A program made the translations under genes and the position numbers. From contig NZ_JAAMOZ010000004.1 of assembly GCF_011758645.1 (NCBI RefSeq), forward strand, positions 149,006-213,005: DNA of 64,000 nt. The letters run 5' to 3'. This DNA comes from Brooklawnia cerclae (GTDB lineage: Bacteria > Actinomycetota > Actinomycetes > Propionibacteriales > Propionibacteriaceae). The notes under the pieces are model-generated. The model ran no database searches. It was not told where the DNA came from and was given only the letters and a program-made list of their open reading frames with translations. This document shows, one piece after another, positions 1 to 9,936 of this stretch; position 1 is the first letter of the stretch; every line of letters starts with the position of its first letter.

Positions 1-113
1 GATGCTGAGATGCTCTGCAGTACGCCACCTACGGCCCTCCAGTTCCCAAATTCTGTGACGTGTACTTCGCCTCACGGAGGCAGCATTTGGTGCTCAATAG
101 CAAAAGGACTCGG

Positions 114-1349
114 ATGATGGACGCAAGGCTGGCCGCGCTGAAGAGACTATCGGCCTTTGTTCTGACTTCCGGCATGAGTTCGCTGGTAAGTCTTATTGCA
201 GTGCCTGTGATTATCGCCCGAGCCGGCGACTATCAGTGGGGTATTCAAGCAGCGATCCAGTCTGCAGCAACGCTGTTCGGCGTGGTCGTCGCTTTCGGCT
301 GGGGGACGACTGGCACTGGAGAAGTGGCGATTCTTCCGGTAGCGGAGCGTCCCCAGTTCTACGCGGGCTCCTTGGTCAGTCGCATCTACTTGTGGCTGCT
401 GACTTACCCCTTGATGGCGCTCGTGATGGCATTGCTCAACCCTGACTTTGTATTGCTTGTGCTCGTTGGGTCGGCTACCTATCTGATGCCCTTCCTGGGC
501 GCCTCTTGGTATTTCGTCGGTGAATCCAAGCCGTCACGCCTATTCTGGTTCGACGCGCTGCCACAAACCACTGGGCTCGCAGCAAGCGTTGTAACGATGC
601 TTATCACCAGTGATCTTGTCGCGACCGTTACAACCCAGCTCATCTTCAACACCATCGGGGTCAGTGTGTCTGCGCTGGTGGTCTTCCGGACCAGTGCCGC
701 ACCCGTGCGCCTAAACTGGTCCATTCCAGCTGCCTTCCGACGCCTTTGGGGGCAACGTCATTCAGTTGCAACCTCGGCTGCTTCGAGCCTTTATGTTTCC
801 ACGCCGCTGCTGGTTCTAAATGCTCTTCATCCGTCGGCAATGTCCTTATATGCGATGGGTGACAAGCTCTTCCGCTTCGGTCTCACGGCATTCACGCCGG
901 TCCTTCAGTTTATTCAGGGATGGCTGCCTGAAGGGGGACGGGAGAACTTGGCGTATCGTGTCAAACGAGCTGCTCAGTTCGTCCCTTTCATTAGCTTGGT
1001 CGGGGCAGCGTGCATCCTTGCGCTGGGACCTTGGGCCTCTAGACTCCTGTCAGCCAACCAGATCGACTTCGGTTTTGGCATGTCGCTGCCGTTCGCGCTC
1101 GTATTCTTCGCTGTCTCGATCACTCAGGTGTTGGGCCTTGCCTGCTTGGTGCAACTGAAGCGAACCAAGGCTCTTGCCACATCGACGATCATCGGGGCAA
1201 CAGCTGGCATTCCTTTGGTCATCCTGAGCGCATGGTTCTTCGCAGCCCAAGGCGTGGCGTGGGCTCTCGTCGTTTCTGAAATCGCGGTGCTCGTGTACCA
1301 GGCGGTCGCCGTAGCTCGTGAGTTGCGCCAGCGAACCGTCGAACGATGA
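114..1349 (+). CDS. Polysaccharide flippase-like membrane protein (Wzx/MATE type)
   Basis: A hydrophobic protein of 411 residues with many predicted membrane segments. The pattern of paired helices along the whole length and the conserved style of the C-terminal half fit the Wzx/polysaccharide export flippases that move lipid-linked sugar units across the membrane. The open frame reaches a GTG at 60, but I prefer the ATG at 114: an AAAGG ribosome site lies about 7 bases before it, and the next residues lead straight into the first membrane segment. GC content is visibly lower than in the rest of the window. The next gene is another membrane protein and rhamnose genes follow, so this is probably the end of a surface polysaccharide cluster that continues to the left. 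The substrate cannot be told. Confidence 0.6.
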   Translation: MMDARLAALKRLSAFVLTSGMSSLVSLIAVPVIIARAGDYQWGIQAAIQSAATLFGVVVAFGWGTTGTGEVAILPVAERPQFYAGSLVSRIYLWLLTYPLMALVMALLNPDFVLLVLVGSATYLMPFLGASWYFVGESKPSRLFWFDALPQTTGLAASVVTMLITSDLVATVTTQLIFNTIGVSVSALVVFRTSAAPVRLNWSIPAAFRRLWGQRHSVATSAASSLYVSTPLLVLNALHPSAMSLYAMGDKLFRFGLTAFTPVLQFIQGWLPEGGRENLAYRVKRAAQFVPFISLVGAACILALGPWASRLLSANQIDFGFGMSLPFALVFFAVSITQVLGLACLVQLKRTKALATSTIIGATAGIPLVILSAWFFAAQGVAWALVVSEIAVLVYQAVAVARELRQRTVER

Positions 1350-1460
1350 CCTGAGCCTGCCGTCCAAGTGGCCGTAAGCTGACTACCTCAGTCACAGTCG
1401 GTTTACGATCGAGTTGGCACCAAGTGTGCCCGACACTCTGCAACTCCGCGAAAGCTGGCT

Positions 1461-2750
1461 ATGCCCAACAACCCCGTGTCAATAACCGCAGGCCCACGTG
1501 CGAGTCGGCCGCGAGACGTGTTCTACATCTTTCTCTTCTGCCTGATTTTGGCCTGTGCACGAACCACGAGTGCTAATCGCTCCACCTTGTACGCTGAGGA
1601 TGGCGCATTCTTCCTCCAAGACTGGCTCAATCAGCCCTCCGTGCTTCTGCCGTTCATGCCCTATGACGGCTACCTCCATGTTGTTCCTCGCGTCGCGACT
1701 GGCCTCGTATCGATGCTGCCTGTCGGCTTGTGGCCGGTCGGGTGTGTTTTCTTGGCATCCGTCTGCCTTGCGTCCGTAGGCGCTCTCGTGTGGAAGTCGC
1801 TGGAGTCCGTCGGTCTACCGACTTGGAGCCGTCTCTTGTTGGCAGGTATTCCACTGTGTTCGCCCGTCCCTTCTGTCGAGCCGATCGGCAATTTGGCAAA
1901 TGCTCACTGGTTCTTCGCCTATCTGATCGTCTTTGTGGCCTTGATCAGGGTCGAGAATTTGCGGTCTGGCATCGCCTGGGGAGCAGTCGCTCTGATCTGT
2001 GCTCTTACAGAGGTGCAGTGCGCCTTGGTGCTACCAGTCATGGCGTATCGACTGGTTCGCCATCGAAGCTTCCGGCCAGTAGCAATCGGGTGGGGTATCG
2101 GCATGGCCACGCAGACAGTGGCCACGCTGCTCGCGCCTCGCGCCAACTCAACAGGGGCCTTTCCCGACGGCATGGTTCTGGTCCGTGGGTACTTGATCGA
2201 TGTAGTCGCTGGATCTGTGACCTCCCGCCAAGAGGTCATTAGTGCCTTCGTTGAAGATCACGGGTTCGTGCCTCTCGCTGTAGGCCTGACGGTGTATGTG
2301 GCCGTCTGCCTTGCTCTAGCAACCGTGAGCCGTCGGCCGTGGCGTTGGCAGGTCCCGCACTTTCTATTTCTATCCCTAGCCGCGTGGATGCTGGCTTCCG
2401 CATTCGGAGCCGGTAACAGTAGCTACACTTTCACGCGCGAGACGCCTTATCTACTGCGTTGGGGGACGACAGCCTCCCTATACCTACTGGCAGCCGGCGC
2501 CCTCGCCCTGGGATTGGCTGCACAGAGATGGCCTCGTCTAGACAAGGTAGGATTGGTTGTGATTGTAGTTGCGAGCGTGATCTGGATTCCGAGCTTTCGC
2601 TCGCAGCTCACTCTCAATGACACGGTCTGGGCAAGCGAGGTGGCTGAGGCTCAGCAGGAATGCGCTGCCAACGTGTCCGGTGTACCCACACTGGACACGG
2701 CTCCCTCTGGGTGGTCCGTAGAGGTGCCTTGCGCTCGTCTTCGGCGGTGA
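1461..2750 (+). CDS. Multi-pass membrane protein of polysaccharide cluster, function unknown
   Basis: 429 residues with roughly ten hydrophobic segments. An early extracytoplasmic motif reads YAEDGAFF, an acidic pair after the first membrane helix. That topology resembles GT-C type membrane glycosyltransferases and related proteins of O-antigen clusters, but no family is certain. Like its upstream neighbour it has lower GC than the chromosome average, suggesting recent transfer or a variable locus. The start ATG has a weak upstream site (GAAAG). It may be co-transcribed with the flippase gene 111 bases upstream. Confidence 0.5.
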   Translation: MPNNPVSITAGPRASRPRDVFYIFLFCLILACARTTSANRSTLYAEDGAFFLQDWLNQPSVLLPFMPYDGYLHVVPRVATGLVSMLPVGLWPVGCVFLASVCLASVGALVWKSLESVGLPTWSRLLLAGIPLCSPVPSVEPIGNLANAHWFFAYLIVFVALIRVENLRSGIAWGAVALICALTEVQCALVLPVMAYRLVRHRSFRPVAIGWGIGMATQTVATLLAPRANSTGAFPDGMVLVRGYLIDVVAGSVTSRQEVISAFVEDHGFVPLAVGLTVYVAVCLALATVSRRPWRWQVPHFLFLSLAAWMLASAFGAGNSSYTFTRETPYLLRWGTTASLYLLAAGALALGLAAQRWPRLDKVGLVVIVVASVIWIPSFRSQLTLNDTVWASEVAEAQQECAANVSGVPTLDTAPSGWSVEVPCARLRR

Positions 2751-3216
2751 AACCGGATCTGACTCGTCCAACGAAGGAATTGGCCGCCGGAGTTGCTCGC
2801 CCCTGTACGGCCATGTGATAGCTAGCGAATATACGTCATTCCACTACCCCAGAAGACGCGCGTCGCGTACGCCGCGCAACCGACAGTTGTCGCGGTAGCC
2901 ACCTCATCCAGCCCCGGCCTGGAGATCGCATTCCTAAGAAGCTAATGAACACTCCGCTGCCGATGACAACATCCACCTTAGTGTCGCTGAGCCACCGATC
3001 CACGCTCCCGAATCCATCGCTAAGGAACGACCTCCCGGAGCCTCGCCGTCTCGCGCGCCCCTTCTACAGAAACCGTCCTCAGCCCGCAGGTAGCGATCCG
3101 GTAGCTCACGGCAGAACCATGCGCTTCCGCCACAGAACCGCACCCGTACCTGCGACGAAAAATGCCCGAGGCCCATTCGGCTCAGAACTGCTAGGCGCGA
3201 CTCAGGTCGCAATCCG
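2751..3216. other. Intergenic stretch without a supportable gene
   Basis: About 466 bases between the plus-strand polysaccharide gene and the minus-strand rmlC-rmlD gene, which converge here. Open frames in it are short, overlap rmlC-rmlD on one strand or the other, and have no family resemblance. It marks the GC transition from the lower-GC polysaccharide genes to the high-GC chromosome. No clear terminator hairpin was found. Confidence 0.5.
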
Positions 3217-4656
3217 TTACCCCAGATACTCTCCGAGCCGAAGATCCGCATCAACAGGCACGAACCCGGTGGCCTCGATCTTCGACAGGTCGAGTGTGCT
3301 CTTCAGCGGACGCGGCGCCACCACCTTGCCGGCGTAGTACTCCTCGGTGCTGATCGGCTTGACCGAAGCGGGGTCGTGCCCGGTCAGTTCGAACACGCGT
3401 GCCGCCACCTGGTACCAACTGGTCACGGGGCCCTCGTTGGACAGGTTGTAGGTGCCGAACGGCACCCCCGACCCCAGCAGGTGGATGATTCCCGCCGCCA
3501 GATCGGCGGTGAAGGTCAGCCGGCCGATCTGGTCGTCCACCACCGCGGGCGAGATGCCCTTCTCGGCGAGCGAGGCCATCGTCCGGACGAAGTTCTTGCC
3601 GTCACCCACCACCCAGCTCGTGCGCACGAGGTAGTGCTGGGGGACGGACGCGACGGCCGCGTCGCCGCCGGCCTTCGACTGCCCGTAGACGCCGAGCGGG
3701 CTCGGGGGCTCGTCCTCGGTGTGCGGCGTGTTCGTGCCGTCGAAGACGTACTCGCTCGAGATGTGCACGAGCGTGATGCCGTTGGCCGAGGCCGCGCGGG
3801 CGAGGTTGGCCGGGCCGAGGGCGTTGGCCTTCCAGGCGGCCGGGCGCCCCTCGGGTGTCTCGGCGCCGTCGACGTTCGTCCAGGCCGCGGCGTTGACGAT
3901 GACGTCCCATTCCGACCAGTCGAACGCTTCGACGGCCGGTGCGTCGGAGATGTCGAAGCCGGGCAGGTCGACCCCGGTCGGAGCGAAGCCGGCCTCGGGT
4001 AGCTGGCGCATGAGTTCGCGTCCCAGTTGGCCGTTGGCCCCGGTCACCAGCACCTTCTTACCCGTCCCGGGGTCCGCCGGGCTCTCGGTGGCGGTCGGGA
4101 ACGGCGTCACGTCGGCCAGACGAGGGTGTCCCTTGTCCTTGTCGGACAGGATCGCCTGGTCGAGCGGAATGGGCCACTCGATGGCGACGGTCTCGTCGGC
4201 CAGGTTCACGAAGGTGTAGGACGCGTCCGGGCTCCAGTGTGCGTTCACCAGATAGGTGTAGGCCGTGTGGGGTTCGAGCGTCTGATAGGCGTTGCCCACC
4301 CCGCGCGGCACGTAGACGGCCACGCTCGGGTCGATCTCACAGGTGTAGACGGCGCCGAAGCTCGGCCCCTCACGAAGATCGACCCACGCGCCGAACACGC
4401 GGCCGGTGGCCACGGAGACGAACTTGTCCCACGGCTCCGCATGGATGCCCCGGGTGACCCCGACCTCGTCGTTGAACGAGATGTTGTTCTGCACCGGGCC
4501 GAAATCGGGCAGGCCCAGGCCCACCATCTTCTCCCGCTGCCAGTTCTCCTTGAACCAGCCGCGGGTGTCGCCGTGCACCGTCAGGTCGATGTGGAGGAAG
4601 CCGGGAATCGGGGTCTGCTCGATGCCCAGTTGCTTGCCGTACGCCAGATCAGCCAT
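3217..4656 (-). CDS. Bifunctional dTDP-4-dehydrorhamnose 3,5-epimerase / dTDP-4-dehydrorhamnose reductase
   Basis: A natural fusion of the last two steps of dTDP-L-rhamnose synthesis. Residues 1 to about 190 are an RmlC cupin, with the catalytic-region motif RGIHAEPWDK in place of the common RGLHYQ, and a later TAYTYLVN segment. From about residue 205 an RmlD domain follows, with the nucleotide-binding motif VTGANGQLGREL and a YGQSKAGGD catalytic Tyr-Lys pair. I chose the second of two close ATGs because a GAGG site lies 9 bases before it; the other start (4665) adds three residues. It lies 15 bases after rmlB in the same direction, so the two form an operon supplying dTDP-rhamnose for the envelope. 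RmlA is not in the window. Confidence 0.9.
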   Translation of the reverse strand: MADLAYGKQLGIEQTPIPGFLHIDLTVHGDTRGWFKENWQREKMVGLGLPDFGPVQNNISFNDEVGVTRGIHAEPWDKFVSVATGRVFGAWVDLREGPSFGAVYTCEIDPSVAVYVPRGVGNAYQTLEPHTAYTYLVNAHWSPDASYTFVNLADETVAIEWPIPLDQAILSDKDKGHPRLADVTPFPTATESPADPGTGKKVLVTGANGQLGRELMRQLPEAGFAPTGVDLPGFDISDAPAVEAFDWSEWDVIVNAAAWTNVDGAETPEGRPAAWKANALGPANLARAASANGITLVHISSEYVFDGTNTPHTEDEPPSPLGVYGQSKAGGDAAVASVPQHYLVRTSWVVGDGKNFVRTMASLAEKGISPAVVDDQIGRLTFTADLAAGIIHLLGSGVPFGTYNLSNEGPVTSWYQVAARVFELTGHDPASVKPISTEEYYAGKVVAPRPLKSTLDLSKIEATGFVPVDADLRLGEYLG

Positions 4657-4671
4657 CGTCCGCATCCTCGC

Positions 4672-5727
<1,056 letters not shown>

Positions 5728-6329
5728 CTACGGGTCAGGCGATTGAATCGGATCGTTCGCGGCTCCCTGCCGATGTATGTCGTCCGATTGTGAGGTGCTC
5801 GGCCCGTGATCGTGGCGACGTGCGGCCTGGGCCCACGCGCTTCCGACTGCCAGTGAATTCCGATAGGTGTCATCCGGGACTTGGAGAGTACCGATCGGCC
5901 TGCCAAGTCGTTCCGCGCGACGAAAGACGTCCTCAGCGACGTGCAGGGCCTCATCGGGATCGAACCAGCCCACAGCGGTGTCATCGAACAGGCGGTTGGT
6001 GATGTCGGCAGCCCCGGAAGATCCATCTCGCCAGCGTCCGGATCGGGCTCGCTGGACAGGAACATGGCAGCAGCGGAGTTCAACCAGCGGGGATCGAGCC
6101 CATGCCGTTCGGCGACCTCAGCCGCCGCCGCACGAAGTTCCTCGCGGTGATCCCGCATGTCAGTATCGACATCCCGAGTCGTGCGGCGGCTGTTGATCGT
6201 CAGGCTCATCGCGGTACCGCCGACCACATATATCGTGGCCACCAGCCCCTGCCCCGCAAGCACCTGCCCGACTTCGGTCAGAAGCTGGACGACGTCGTCC
6301 CGGGCGAGGTCGCGGTTGCCATCGTTCAT
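5728..6329 (-). pseudogene. Degraded nucleotidyltransferase (DUF6036/AbiEii-like), internal deletion and frameshift
   Basis: The first 105 or so residues look like the nucleotidyltransferase-fold DUF6036 family: YVVGGTAMSLTI, then TRDVDT, the expected catalytic Gly-Gly and Asp-x-Asp pair, ending at a MDLPGL segment. There the frame turns into low-quality sequence that overruns into rmlB (to 5667). A different frame from about 6010 to 5728 instead carries family-like C-terminal sequence (DEALHVAEDVFRRAERLG). The middle of the family, which normally reads like LALKVLAAR, is absent. The simplest reading is a deletion of that middle part with loss of frame. Its start overlaps the stop of the upstream partner gene by four bases (ATGA), the arrangement of an intact two-gene unit. 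Confidence 0.6.
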
Positions 6330-6700
6330 GCCGACTCGAAATCCTTCTCACTCAGGAAAATTCCCAACCTCGACAGTTCCGCCGGCGCATTCGCAATGTC
6401 GTACAGCGCACGACCCTTGCCGATTTCGACGGGCCACCAGAATTTCTCCAAGGGTGCTTTGGCCGTCCATGCGGGAAGCGCGCGATATCCCATCCGGTGC
6501 AATCGGTACCGAACCGCACCAGCCAGCAAAGCGTCCCACCGGATGTCCCCCGTCGAACCCGGTTCGCCGAGCGCCTCGTCCAATCGCCCCGCTGCGTCCG
6601 CATCGGGGAGGTGACCGACTCCGTCCATGAGCATGCGAAGGGCGCGCGACATGTCACCGGCGGCGAGGCAACCGCGGACATCCTCGGCGATCTCGCTCAT
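6326..6700 (-). CDS. Small protein paired with DUF6036-type nucleotidyltransferase
   Basis: 124 residues from the ATG at 6700; the frame is open to 6757, but the extra residues are not family-like. It contains GEPGSTGDIRWDALLAGAVRY and ends with AELSRLGIFLSEKDF, a pattern I recognise in actinobacterial genes lying directly before nucleotidyltransferases of the DUF6036 type. Translational coupling to the downstream gene supports this pairing. The pair may be a toxin-antitoxin-like or nucleotidyltransferase-adaptor module; the function is unproven. Because the partner is broken, this gene may be an orphan remnant. Confidence 0.55.
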   Translation of the reverse strand: MSEIAEDVRGCLAAGDMSRALRMLMDGVGHLPDADAAGRLDEALGEPGSTGDIRWDALLAGAVRYRLHRMGYRALPAWTAKAPLEKFWWPVEIGKGRALYDIANAPAELSRLGIFLSEKDFESA

Positions 6701-6839
6701 GGTGGGCCACCAGCGCTTGTCACCCACGACTCCTCCGATCCCTGCGCTGTCCACCATGCTGAACCGTCGCCGAGCCCGTTACCGGCAAGGACACAATTGT
6801 CGGCAGGTCGGCATTCTCCCGTGGCCGCTTCCCCGCTGC

Positions 6840-7115
6840 CTACCTGACACGGAACCCCCGCATGCCCTCAGCGGGCACCAGGCGCTGCTCGACGCGCTCG
6901 ACCGAGCCCCACGGCGGACCCTCGCGGCACCAGGCCACCATCGCGGCCACCGCGTCGGGCTCGCCCTCGGCGTGCACGCCCACCGAGCCGTCGCCCTCGT
7001 TCCGGACCCAGCCGCTCACGCCCAACTCACCGGCCCGATGCAGGCACGAGTACCGGAATCCGACACCCTGCACGAGTCCGATCACGCGCAGACGCACAGC
7101 GATCACGCCCGACAT
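6840..7115 (-). CDS. acyP: Acylphosphatase
   Basis: 91 residues, the usual length of this small alpha/beta sandwich enzyme that hydrolyses acyl phosphates. The signature GLVQGVGFRYS carries the catalytic Arg, and GWVRNEGDGSV carries the catalytic Asn. The open frame extends upstream to 7544, but that part is antisense to the L,D-transpeptidase gene. The ATG at 7115 begins right before the first beta strand. It is divergent from the transpeptidase gene with about 85 bases between them. Confidence 0.9.
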   Translation of the reverse strand: MSGVIAVRLRVIGLVQGVGFRYSCLHRAGELGVSGWVRNEGDGSVGVHAEGEPDAVAAMVAWCREGPPWGSVERVEQRLVPAEGMRGFRVR

Positions 7116-7200
7116 GTGCCAATTGTGGCCCACACCTTTCGTTAAGGGGAATGTCATGTACGGGAGGTATGCTGTCCGCGGTCCAGCAGGAGGATGATCG

Positions 7201-8409
7201 ATGGCTCCCCCGAACGCCTTTTCGCGACGCACGTTGCTCGCCGGCGCCGCCGTGGTGACGTTGGTCGGCTGCGCCTCCGAGCCGTCGGACAGCGACGACC
7301 CGACAGCAGGGGCGGGCAGCGGGACCCCCGTGTCCCCCTCGGCCGCCTCCACCGTCGCCCCGACCGTGCAGGTCACCGCCGAGCATGGGTTCGATGCGAT
7401 GTGGCCGCAGGACATCCTCGACATCCAGGTGAGCGGCGGGACGGTGTCGAAGGTCACCGTCACGAGCGCCGACGGCGGCGACGTACCCGGAACCCTCACC
7501 GGGGCGCAGTGGAAGCCCGAGCGGAACTTCCTCGTCCGGGCCACCTACACGATCACCGTCGAGGCCGAGAACGAGTCCGGCGTCGCGTTCCCGACGACGG
7601 TGAGCGCCACCACCATCGATCCCGAGTTCGTCACCGAGGTCGACTTCCGGTACGCCGACGGTCAGATCGGCAACGGCATGCCCGTGTGGGTGCGGTTCGA
7701 CATGAGCGTCACCGACGAGCAGCGCGCCGCGATCGAGAAGACCGCCACCATCACGACCGTGCCCGCCCAGGAGGGGTCGTGGGGCTGGATGGACGACACC
7801 ACGCTCGCCTGGCGCCCGCGCGACTACTGGCAGGCGGGCAGCACCGCCCACGTCGAGGTCAAGGCCGCTGGCCTGCCCGCCGCCGACACCTGGGTGCTGG
7901 CCGACGCCGCCGCCGACTACCAGTTCGGCGACCTTCGCGTCCTGAAGACCGACATCGACAACCACTCACTCACCTGCCTGCGCAACGGCAACGTCGACGC
8001 CGTCATCCCGGTGAGCCTGGGCAAGCCCGGGGACGAGACCATGACCGGCACCAAGCTGATCATGGAAAAGGAATACGAGACCATCATGGACTCGGAGAGC
8101 TACGGGGTCGACAACGAGAGCGCGGACGGCTACAAGGTGACCGTCTACTGGAACCAGCGGATCACCTGGTCGGGCGAGTACTTCCACGCGGCCCCCTGGG
8201 CGGACGCCTACCACGGCAACACGAACGTCAGCCACGGCTGCACCGGCATGACGACCGACAACGCCACCTGGCTGTACAACTGGACGCAGATCGGCGACCC
8301 CGCCGAGTTCACGGGGACGTCCGCCAAGGGTTCCGTGCCGGCCTGGGACACCTACGGCTGCTGGACCTACGACTGGGAGACCTGGAAGACCCTCAGCGCC
8401 GTCGCCTGA
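7201..8409 (+). CDS. L,D-transpeptidase lipoprotein
   Basis: 402 residues. A lipoprotein signal peptide starts with an SRRTLL stretch and ends in a VGC lipobox near residue 24. A Ser/Asp-rich linker, Ig-like domains and a C-terminal YkuD domain follow, as in the mycobacterial LdtMt proteins. The catalytic motif is SHGCTGM with Cys347 and His345. Such enzymes form 3-3 cross-links in peptidoglycan on the outer face of the membrane. A ribosome site (GGAGG) lies 7 bases before the ATG, and a TATGCT -10-like box lies at 7168-7173. Confidence 0.92.
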   Translation: MAPPNAFSRRTLLAGAAVVTLVGCASEPSDSDDPTAGAGSGTPVSPSAASTVAPTVQVTAEHGFDAMWPQDILDIQVSGGTVSKVTVTSADGGDVPGTLTGAQWKPERNFLVRATYTITVEAENESGVAFPTTVSATTIDPEFVTEVDFRYADGQIGNGMPVWVRFDMSVTDEQRAAIEKTATITTVPAQEGSWGWMDDTTLAWRPRDYWQAGSTAHVEVKAAGLPAADTWVLADAAADYQFGDLRVLKTDIDNHSLTCLRNGNVDAVIPVSLGKPGDETMTGTKLIMEKEYETIMDSESYGVDNESADGYKVTVYWNQRITWSGEYFHAAPWADAYHGNTNVSHGCTGMTTDNATWLYNWTQIGDPAEFTGTSAKGSVPAWDTYGCWTYDWETWKTLSAVA

Positions 8410-8466
8410 GCGCCGGTTACGCTCCGGCAAGCACGGCGGACGCGTCCTGACGGACTCGGGGACCCA

Positions 8467-8663
8467 AACGGCCGTCGAGCTTGTCGAAACGACCTCCACA
8501 ACCGCTCCTTTCGACAAGCTCAAGGAGCACCAAGACGGCCGTTGAGCTTGTCGAAACGACCCTTCGACAAACTCAGGGACCCCAAACGGCCGTTGAGCTC
8601 GTCGAAACGACCCTTCGACAAGCTCAGGGACCGGGACCATCCGTCGTCAAGCTCAAAGAGCAC
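8467..8663. repeat. Cluster 1 of GAGCTTGTCGAAA / TTTCGACAAGCTC palindromic repeats
   Basis: Three inverted pairs built on the core GAGCTTGTCGAAA and its complement: arms 8477-8489 with 8509-8521, then two near-identical units about 51 bases apart (starting near 8538 and 8589). A weaker half copy lies near 8642. Each pair can fold into a hairpin in RNA. The cluster fills the gap between two plus-strand genes. Related clusters lie at 12967 and 26593. Confidence 0.8.
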
Positions 8664-8706
8664 TCAGCCCATCGCGCCGGAGCCCGCGTCCGTGCACAAT
8701 GAGGCC

Positions 8707-9777
8707 ATGCTCACAGATGGAATCGCCTACCAGGCGTCGCCGGCGCGCTACGACGGCTCGATGATCTACCGACGCGCAGGTGCCTCCGGCCTGCTGCTAC
8801 CGGTGATCTCGCTCGGCCTGTGGCAGAACTTCGGCGACCTGCACCCCTACGAGAACCAGCGGGCCATCGTCCGGGCCGCGTTCGACGCGGGGATCACGCA
8901 CTTCGACCTGGCGAACAACTACGGCCCGCCTCCGGGCCAGGCCGAGATCAACTTCGGCAACCTGCTGCGCACCGATCTCGCGCCCTACCGCGACGAACTC
9001 GTCGTCTCGACCAAGGCCGGCTGGGACATGTGGGACGGCCCCTACGGCGGTGGCCAGGTGGGCGGGAGCCGCAAGTACATCCTCGCGTCCCTCGACCAAT
9101 CGTTGCGCCGCCTCGGTCTCGACTACGTCGACATCTTCTACTCGCACCGTTTCGACCCCACCACACCGCTCGCCGAGACGATCGGCGCCCTCGACACCGC
9201 GGTGCGCCAGGGCAAGGCCCTCTACGTGGGTATCAGCAGCTACTCCGCCGAACGCACCCGCGAGGCCGCGGAGATCGCCCGCGATCTCGGCACACCGCTG
9301 CTGATCCACCAGCCGAGCTACTCGATGCTCAACCGCTGGATCGAGAAGCCCACCACCCCGAACGGCTCGCTGCTCGACGAGTGCGCCGCCCAGGGCATGG
9401 GCATGATTGCGTTCACCGCACTCGCCCAGGGGCTGCTCACCACCAAGTACCTCGGTGGTGTGCCCGAGGGCTCGCGGGCCACGCGTCAAGGCAGCTTCGA
9501 TCAGGGCTGGCTCAACGACGACGTGCTCGCACGGGTGCGGGGACTGGGCGACATCGCCGCACGTCGTGGCCAGTCGCTGCCCCAGCTGGCGCTGGCCTGG
9601 GTGCTACGGGACGACCGCATGACCTCGACGCTCATCGGCGCGTCCAGCGTCCGGCAGCTTCAGGACAACCTGGGCGCGCTGGGCAACCTGTCCTTCACCG
9701 CCGAGGAAATCGCCGAGATCGACCGATACGCGGTGGAGTCGGGCGTCAACCTCTGGGAGAAGCCGGCAACCGCCTGA
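8707..9777 (+). CDS. Aldo/keto reductase (YghZ/KCNAB-like subfamily)
   Basis: 356 residues of the NADPH-dependent aldo/keto reductase TIM barrel. The catalytic tetrad is visible: Asp and Tyr in FDLANNYGP, Lys in STKAGWDMW and His in FYSHRFDP. The C-terminus keeps the cofactor-binding SVRQLQDNL region. The length and the GPPPGQAE motif match the YghZ/methylglyoxal-reducing and beta-subunit-like group. The frame is open far upstream through the repeat cluster, but those residues are repeat-derived. The ATG at 8707 has no strong ribosome site; a CACAAT box 6 bases before it may mean a leaderless transcript. Confidence 0.9.
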   Translation: MLTDGIAYQASPARYDGSMIYRRAGASGLLLPVISLGLWQNFGDLHPYENQRAIVRAAFDAGITHFDLANNYGPPPGQAEINFGNLLRTDLAPYRDELVVSTKAGWDMWDGPYGGGQVGGSRKYILASLDQSLRRLGLDYVDIFYSHRFDPTTPLAETIGALDTAVRQGKALYVGISSYSAERTREAAEIARDLGTPLLIHQPSYSMLNRWIEKPTTPNGSLLDECAAQGMGMIAFTALAQGLLTTKYLGGVPEGSRATRQGSFDQGWLNDDVLARVRGLGDIAARRGQSLPQLALAWVLRDDRMTSTLIGASSVRQLQDNLGALGNLSFTAEEIAEIDRYAVESGVNLWEKPATA

Positions 9778-9923
9778 GGAGGCCCGTGGAGCGGCCTGTC
9801 GTCCCGGCGGTATCGACGAGTTCGGTCCCGGTCGCCTCGGCAGACACGACGACCACCGGCGAGACGGACACGACGGCCGCTCCTTGTGCGCCTGCCACCC
9901 GGTGTCGTGACAGAGGCGACGGC

Positions 9924-9936
9924 TAGTCTCAAGTCA
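9924..9936 (+). promoter_or_regulatory. Candidate -10 box of leaderless PBP transcript
   Basis: TAGTCT at 9924-9929 ends 6 bases before the ATG at 9936. That spacing would place the transcription start on or next to the start codon. No Shine-Dalgarno sequence is present, which fits a leaderless mRNA. Confidence 0.45.

Noticed and set aside
114..1349. Flippase-like protein as the missing MurJ
   Set aside because: It lies in a low-GC polysaccharide cluster, has about 411 residues against more than 500 for MurJ, and looks like a Wzx-type exporter.
2934..3254. 106-residue minus-strand frame between the polysaccharide and rhamnose genes
   Set aside because: It overlaps rmlC-rmlD in another frame and has no recognisable domain.
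6840..7544. Acylphosphatase extended to 234 residues
   Set aside because: The extra N-terminal part is antisense to the L,D-transpeptidase gene; the family has about 90 residues, starting at the ATG at 7115.
8467..8663. Possible CRISPR array from the repeated units
   Set aside because: Units are palindromic, only 51 bases apart, partly degenerate and without unique spacers or cas genes.
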